Assembly: GCF_014303395.1 (NCBI RefSeq)
Contig: NZ_CP060298.1
Location: forward strand, 3,739,001 to 3,803,000
DNA: 64,000 bases
Source: Nakamurella sp. PAMC28650
GTDB taxonomy: Bacteria; Actinomycetota; Actinomycetes; Mycobacteriales; Nakamurellaceae
Direction: 5' to 3'
Of this stretch, positions 59,681 through 64,000 are shown piece after piece. The first letter of the stretch is position 1. Every line of letters begins with the position of its first letter. A program made the translations under genes and the position numbers. The notes under the pieces are model-generated. The model saw only the letters and a list, made by a program, of their open reading frames with translations, did not search any database and was not told where the DNA came from.

Positions 59681-60002
59681 TCGTGATCTGGGTGATCATG
59701 CCGTCGACGACGGTGAGGCATTCGGCCCCCGGTGCGTGGGGCACCAGGACGGTGTCGGCGTCGTACATCAGCAACGCAGTCCGCTCGTCGCCGAAAGCAG
59801 CCAGCATTTCAACCCGGGTCACACTGCGGGTGAACGGCTCCATGAACCCGCGAAACGCTACGGAGCCGTCGAGTCGACCGACCGGGGTGTGGCAGATGAT
59901 GTCGTCGGAGATCAGGGTCATGGAGCGGTCGAAGTCGTGTTCGGTCCACGCCTGGAAGTAGGCCAGGGCGACGCCCAGAGCCGTGCCGGTGTTGCCGTTC
60001 AT
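59625..60002 (-). CDS. SnoaL-like / NTF2-fold protein
   Basis: A 125-residue NTF2-fold protein: ALAYFQAWTEHDFDRSMTLI is the first helix pair, FRGFMEPFTRSVTRVEMLAA and LLMYDADTVLVPHAPGAECL the beta-sheet part. The ATG at 60002 follows GGAGAGGAC. Divergent to an ECF sigma factor that itself has a similar C-terminal domain; the 132-bp gap should hold both promoters. Enzymatic or sensory role unknown. Confidence 0.85.
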   Translation of the reverse strand: MNGNTGTALGVALAYFQAWTEHDFDRSMTLISDDIICHTPVGRLDGSVAFRGFMEPFTRSVTRVEMLAAFGDERTALLMYDADTVLVPHAPGAECLTVVDGMITQITIIFDRVPFAAARQRAANT

Positions 60003-60134
60003 GTGGTGTCCTCTCCTGCGGGTCGGTCCTCTGTTGAGACACCACGCCGTGATGAAACGGAACGGCGGTCGGAAAAGATCCAGGTTCGCGTCCGGAGCCT
60101 GCGACGCCACGGCCCCACCTGCGACCATGCACCG

Positions 60135-61163
60135 GTGACCAATTCGCTGCTGGACCGTGCCCGAGCCGGCGACGGCCGGGCCTTCGGTGAGCTCACTGCC
60201 CCCCACGTCCGTGAGTTGCATCTGCACTGCTATCGCATGCTGGGCTCGGTCACCGAATCGGACGATCTGTTGCAGGAGACGCTGACCGCGGCCTGGCGTG
60301 GCCTGCACGATTTCCAGGGCCGTGCCTCGCTCCGGGCCTGGCTGTATCGCATCGCGACCAATCGCTGCCTCAACGCGATCCGTGACAGCAGTCGCCGGGT
60401 GCGCGCCGAACCGGTTCCGCCGTTTCGACCGCCTGAGCCCTCTCGCCGCGGGGATCTGGCGTGGCTGCAGCCCTACCCCGACGCCTGGCTCGGCCAGCTG
60501 CGCGACGTGACCCCCGGCCCGGCCGCGCGATGGGAAGGGCAGGAAACCATCGAGCTGGCCTTCATCGTTGCGCTGCAACGACTATCACCGCGGCAGGCTG
60601 CGGTTCTCGTCCTCGGCGATGTGCTCGGGTTCTCGCACGCCGAGGTGGCCGGGATGCTCGACAGCACCGCGACCGCGGTCAAGGGCGCTCTACAGCGTGC
60701 ACATGCCTCGCTGTCGCGCCACCGTGACGGATTGCGCCACGAGCCCTCCGGAGGCCCAGGCTCGGCCACCGAACGCGACCTGGCCCGGCGCTTCGCCGCC
60801 TGCCTGGCCGACGGGAACGTCGACGGGGTCGTTGCGCTGCTGACCGAGACCGCTTGGCTGTCCATGCCTCCGGCGTCGCACGAATACCTGGGGCCGGTCG
60901 CGATCAGAGGCTTCCTGGACGCAAGTCGACGATGGCGCAGTCAGACGCCGTTGACGCTCGTGGAGACCAGGTCGAACGGCCAGCCTGCCTTCGGGTCCCA
61001 TCTCGGGCACCCGGGCTCGGGCGCGGGACGACCTGCCGGGATCTTCGTGCTCACCATGCACCTGGATCGAATCAGCGGAATCACCCGATTCCTCGACCAG
61101 GACTCGGACCGATATTTCGGACGGTCCGGAGTCGGCGGGACGGCAGAAGGTCCGGACGCCTGA
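60135..61163 (+). CDS. ECF RNA polymerase sigma factor with SnoaL-like C-terminal domain (SigG-like)
   Basis: A 342-residue sigma factor. Region 2 (YRMLGSVTESDDLLQETLTA, WLYRIATNRCLNAIR), a linker with WLQPYPDAWLG typical of SigG-type factors, and region 4 (LSPRQAAVLVLGDVLGFSHA, VAGMLDSTATAVKGALQRA) are intact. Residues about 215-330 form a SnoaL/NTF2-like domain that in such factors modulates activity instead of a separate anti-sigma protein. GTG at 60135 is the likely start; the divergent SnoaL gene may be its target. Confidence 0.88.
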   Translation: MTNSLLDRARAGDGRAFGELTAPHVRELHLHCYRMLGSVTESDDLLQETLTAAWRGLHDFQGRASLRAWLYRIATNRCLNAIRDSSRRVRAEPVPPFRPPEPSRRGDLAWLQPYPDAWLGQLRDVTPGPAARWEGQETIELAFIVALQRLSPRQAAVLVLGDVLGFSHAEVAGMLDSTATAVKGALQRAHASLSRHRDGLRHEPSGGPGSATERDLARRFAACLADGNVDGVVALLTETAWLSMPPASHEYLGPVAIRGFLDASRRWRSQTPLTLVETRSNGQPAFGSHLGHPGSGAGRPAGIFVLTMHLDRISGITRFLDQDSDRYFGRSGVGGTAEGPDA

Positions 61164-61250
61164 ACGGGTCTCGGCGGCTTCTGCCGGCCTCGTGCCGGCA
61201 CAGGGCCTGTCGGTCGGGGCCGCCGCGCGACGACTGGTGGCACCAGGGAC

Positions 61251-62210
61251 ATGGGTGTACTACTGATCGTTGTGGACCGAAGATGGGCCGGACTCCTGCT
61301 GCTGATCGTGGTCGGCCTGGCCGCGGTGGCCGTTCCCCACCTCGCGGGGCGACGCCTGGCTGGTTCGGCGGTGGCCGCCGTGGTCCCCTCTCCGCCCGCC
61401 GTGAGCGACTGCGTGACGTCGCTGTCCCCGACTCCGGTCATCGACCAGCAATCCACCGACGGCGCTCCGATCACCTACCCGGATGCGACATACGGCCCCT
61501 GCAGCGGCATCGTGCTCGGAGAGGTGATGTCGCTGGACGTCTCGGTCCATCCACCGCAGAGCACCACGGTCGCGGGCTATCTCCGGGTCGAGGCAGCCTG
61601 CGGACTCGACCAGGTCAACTACGTGGGGTCCATCGGTCCGTTCGACCCGGCCACCATCCTGACTCCCGGTATCGCCTGGCGGGCCTCCGCCTTCGTCGAT
61701 TCCGTCCCGGTCGGCCCCGGCCCGCTGCAGCGGGCCGCGGGGCAGACCTGGACCGCCTGCGTCGGCGCCACCTCGACCCGGACCACCTACCGTGGGCGAA
61801 TCCTGAATGCCCTGAGCAGCGGCACTCTGCCGCCCACCTATGCGGTCTGCTGGAAATCGTTGCGCGTCTCGACGGACCAACAGGTGGACGACCAGCTGAC
61901 CTCCTGCGCGGCCCGGCATCCCATCGAGATCCTGGCCACCACCGAGATCATCGATCCGACCACCACGACGACGCAGGTCCTCAGGTCCTGCCTCGGACTG
62001 GCCGGCCGCGCCATGCGGACCTCCGATCCGACCCGGGGCGGCATCCTGCGCATCGCGGTGTACTCGATGGACGGGTATTCGGTGCGCCCGCTGACCTCCG
62101 CCGCCCTGTTGGCCGGCTCGGTGGGGTGCATCGCCTCGGTCGCGCCACCGCTGGGCCTGGTCGGGACACTCATCGGGCTCGGGGACAAACCGGCACCCGT
62201 CACCCGCTAG
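61251..62210 (+). CDS. exported Cys-rich protein, paralogue of the 41409 gene product
   Basis: A 319-residue protein with an N-terminal membrane helix (WAGLLLLIVVGLAAVAVP) preceded by DRR. The extracytoplasmic part carries SPPAVSDCVTS, YGPCSGIVLGEV, CAARHPIEILATTE and a late LRSCLGLAGRAMRTSDPTRGG, which align in order with VGDC, CAGRRFGDV, CRQPHPVESMAML and CRELARSYTQMSDPTAGG of the 41409-42347 product. The CxxxHPxE motif recalls the Septum_form domain. ATG at 61251. Function unknown. Confidence 0.75.
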   Translation: MGVLLIVVDRRWAGLLLLIVVGLAAVAVPHLAGRRLAGSAVAAVVPSPPAVSDCVTSLSPTPVIDQQSTDGAPITYPDATYGPCSGIVLGEVMSLDVSVHPPQSTTVAGYLRVEAACGLDQVNYVGSIGPFDPATILTPGIAWRASAFVDSVPVGPGPLQRAAGQTWTACVGATSTRTTYRGRILNALSSGTLPPTYAVCWKSLRVSTDQQVDDQLTSCAARHPIEILATTEIIDPTTTTTQVLRSCLGLAGRAMRTSDPTRGGILRIAVYSMDGYSVRPLTSAALLAGSVGCIASVAPPLGLVGTLIGLGDKPAPVTR

Positions 62211-62411
62211 CCGGCGACCCACGCGGCACAATTTATCCAGGTCAGTCTGTCTCGGCCAATTCAGTCGGTCTCCGGCCCCTGGCAGCAGTGGCACTGCCGT
62301 CCTGGAGCGGACCAGGAGCGAAGGCGGCGGCACCGGCCGAAGCCTGATCCCGGCCGGTGCCCCCCGGTGGCGCGCTTCCCTCGGAGGGCCGGCTGTGCGA
62401 ACACCTGGACC

Positions 62412-63436
62412 GGGTAGCTGCTTGAGTAAAGTTCAGAACGGGACGTCCACTGCTGCAACAGGATTGCGCAGTTCAGCGAGCGGGTGTGGGTCTGTGTTCA
62501 CGGCCTGCTGCAACAGTCGGTAGAACAAAAGCCCGCGACTCTTCGAGGTGCGTCGGTTGAACCGGAATGTGTATTCGTCCAGGTAGTAGGCCAGGTGCTC
62601 CTGGGAGACCGCGTAATGCAGGGTGCCGGTCAGCCAGCGTTTGAGCAGCGAGGCGACCATGTGGACGCCGGGGAGGTTGATGTGGGCGGGCTCGGCGCTG
62701 TCGGTCCCGACGAACGCGACGTGCTCGTAGCCGGCCGCGGTCAGCTTCTTCAGGTAGTTGGCGCCATCGGTTCTGACCGTTGATCCTTTGGCGATGACGC
62801 GGTCGGCGAAGCCGAGCATGCTGACCGATCGGGCTGTCTCGGCCAGCTCGATGCGGACCCTGCCCAGCTTGCGGCCGGGGATCGATTCCACTGCGATCAT
62901 CGCCGCGGTGTGGTCCTTCACGCCGCCTGCGCGGCCGCGAGGCTCGTTGCCGATGAACACTTCATCTAACTCCACCACACCGGAGAGCAACTCCCGCTCG
63001 GGGCGGACCATCGCCCAGCGTAGCTTCTGCAGCCATGCCCACGCTGTTTCGTAGGATCCGAAACCCAGCACCCGCTGCAGACCTTGCGCGGACATCCCGT
63101 TCTTCTGCGAGGTGATGAACCAGATCGCCGCGAACCACGTCGACAGCGGCGTCCGGAGCCGGTGGAAGATCGTGCCGGCGGTCACCGACGTCTGCCGGCC
63201 ACACCTGGTGCACATCCATTTCGCCTTCGCCGTACGCCAACCGCCGGGCGCCCCGCACACCGGACACACAAACCCCTGGGGCCACCGCAGACGCTCCAGA
63301 TACGCCAGACACGACGAGTCATCCGGGAACCACTCCAGCAACTCCTGAAAGGTCCGGGGGTAATCGACACCACCGACCGGGTAGGCACACACTGGCTCTG
63401 ACATGGCCAAATACAACTTGACTCAAGCAGCTACCC
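62412..63436 (-). mobile_element. IS1595-family insertion sequence
   Basis: About 1,025 bp bounded by inverted repeats GGGTAGCTGCTTGAGTAAAG (left) and the reverse complement of the right end GGGTAGCTGCTTGAGTCAAG, one mismatch in 20. No matching 8-bp target duplication is seen at the ends (CCTGGACC against AGTACATG). It carries one intact transposase gene. It sits 7 bp before the dinB start. Confidence 0.88.
62433..63404 (-). CDS. IS1595 family transposase
   Basis: A 323-residue transposase with an N-terminal zinc ribbon (CPVCGAPGG...[10 protein letters not shown]), then ISXO2-like catalytic core: [17 protein letters not shown] (first Asp), [12 protein letters not shown] (second Asp) and [19 protein letters not shown] near the end. 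The ATG at 63404 is chosen over a TTG at 63416. Intact, so the element may be active. Confidence 0.92.
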   Translation of the reverse strand: MSEPVCAYPVGGVDYPRTFQELLEWFPDDSSCLAYLERLRWPQGFVCPVCGAPGGWRTAKAKWMCTRCGRQTSVTAGTIFHRLRTPLSTWFAAIWFITSQKNGMSAQGLQRVLGFGSYETAWAWLQKLRWAMVRPERELLSGVVELDEVFIGNEPRGRAGGVKDHTAAMIAVESIPGRKLGRVRIELAETARSVSMLGFADRVIAKGSTVRTDGANYLKKLTAAGYEHVAFVGTDSAEPAHINLPGVHMVASLLKRWLTGTLHYAVSQEHLAYYLDEYTFRFNRRTSKSRGLLFYRLLQQAVNTDPHPLAELRNPVAAVDVPF

Positions 63437-63443
63437 AGTACAT

Positions 63444-64000
63444 GTGTTCGTGTCCCAGAGTGCATCCATCCTGCACGCCGACCTCGACTCGTTCTTCGCC
63501 TCGGTCGAGCAGCGCGATCACCCCGAACTGCGCGGTCGACCGGTGATCGTCGGCGGTGGCGTGGTGCTGGCCGCCAGCTACGAGGCGAAGGCGTTCGGGG
63601 TGCATTCGGCGATGAGCGGCCCGTGCCTGCCCGCAGGCCGTCGTCGTCGAGCCCCGCTTCGCGGCGTACTCGGCGGCCAGCAAGGATGTCTTCGCCGTCT
63701 TCGAGCAGACCACTCCGTTGGTCGAGGGAATCTCCATCGACGAGGCGTTCCTGGATGTCGGAGGACTGCGGCGGGTCTCGGGGACGCCGGTCGACATCGC
63801 GGTGCGGTTGCGGGAACGGGTCCGGCACGAGGTCGGGTTGAACATCACCGTCGGGATCGCGCGGACCAAGTTCCTGGCCAAGGTGGCCAGTGGCGTCGCC
63901 AAACCCGATGGGCTGCTGGAGGTCCCGCCGGATGGTGAGCTTGCCTTCCTCCATCCTCTCGCGGTGGAGCGACTGTGGGGGGTGGGAAAGGTGACCTCCG
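63444..64000 (+). pseudogene. dinB: DNA polymerase IV (DinB), frameshifted and truncated by the window edge
   Basis: The frame from GTG 63444 gives [20 protein letters not shown] (first catalytic Asp motif) through GVHSAMSG, then shifts: [33 protein letters not shown] and [15 protein letters not shown] continue in the +1 frame from about 63619. Compared with the usual SGGRARRLCPQA, several bases appear deleted at about 63615-63630. Either a pseudogene or a sequencing error. Y-family translesion polymerase. The IS1595 end lies 7 bp upstream, so its promoter is displaced. Confidence 0.8.

Overview
This is a G+C-rich bacterial chromosome segment. Protein families (a F420-type LLM oxidoreductase, DUF3090, an SCO1664-like kinase, the MSMEG_4193-type phosphomutase, a SigG-like sigma factor, a Nei2-like glycosylase), frequent GTG starts and probable leaderless genes point to the Actinomycetota. 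The first 10.6 kb has the gene content that accompanies mshC (mycothiol synthesis) in many actinobacteria, resembling the Mycobacterium tuberculosis Rv2133c-Rv2136c neighbourhood. A member of the Nakamurella/Frankineae side is a guess from overall impression, not a result.

Layout. 1-10.6 kb is core: SCO1664-like, DUF3090, phosphomutase, UppP and LLM oxidoreductase on the minus strand, several with 4-bp GTGA overlaps; then aldo/keto reductase and a RecD-like helicase, a DUF5703 gene, a probably leaderless self-regulated ArsR-SRPBCC/VOC pair and an M20 peptidase, followed by tRNA-Leu(GAG) at 10.8 kb. 11.4-17.1 kb holds a VOC protein and three exported proteins: a lipoprotein, a sedolisin protease and a protein with a subtilase-like N-terminus but no protease domain. 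17.3-22.2 kb is an oxidative cluster on the minus strand: Baeyer-Villiger-type monooxygenase, SDR, cytochrome P450 and an epoxide-hydrolase-like enzyme, with a 12-copy octanucleotide repeat between P450 and SDR. 22.17-28.74 kb is an insertion-sequence cluster (IS1380, IS5 and ISAs1 families) surrounding a GGDEF-EAL gene.

29.2-32.3 kb is a sugar phosphorylase operon (HAD phosphomutase plus GH65). 32.4-38.7 kb has small hypothetical genes, a PIG-L deacetylase, an MFS exporter, a GNAT, a GAF-PAS-GGDEF protein and a PsiE-like protein. 38.9-49.8 kb has a secreted nuclease, an exported protein with distant septum-formation features, an OafA-type acyltransferase behind five 17-bp repeats, a FUSC transporter, a PAS-ANTAR regulator facing a SigK-like sigma factor, and an azoreductase. 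50-59.3 kb has a GT-C-like membrane protein, a Na+/H+ antiporter, an aldo/keto reductase, an Fe-S photolyase coupled to a tiny basic protein, a CDP-alcohol phosphatidyltransferase, a YhjD/BrkB protein, ArfB and Nei2. The right end has a GNAT remnant, a SnoaL protein divergent from an ECF sigma factor with a SnoaL-like tail, a paralogue of the 41-42 kb exported protein, an IS1595 element and a frameshifted dinB running off the edge.

The most interesting observations are architectural. Two different insertion sequences sit back to back at what was one CTAG site; removing them places the GGDEF-EAL gene 30 nt upstream of the hydrolase-P450 genes, suggesting a former operon. Others are two probable leaderless genes whose promoters lie in a palindrome or a repeat array, two genes that seem to start at ATC, a protease-less subtilase-like protein beside a sedolisin, two overlapping 50-codon genes, and several dispersed palindromes and tandem repeats. 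I found no CRISPR array, prophage or recognisable defence island, and no clearly novel multi-gene system.
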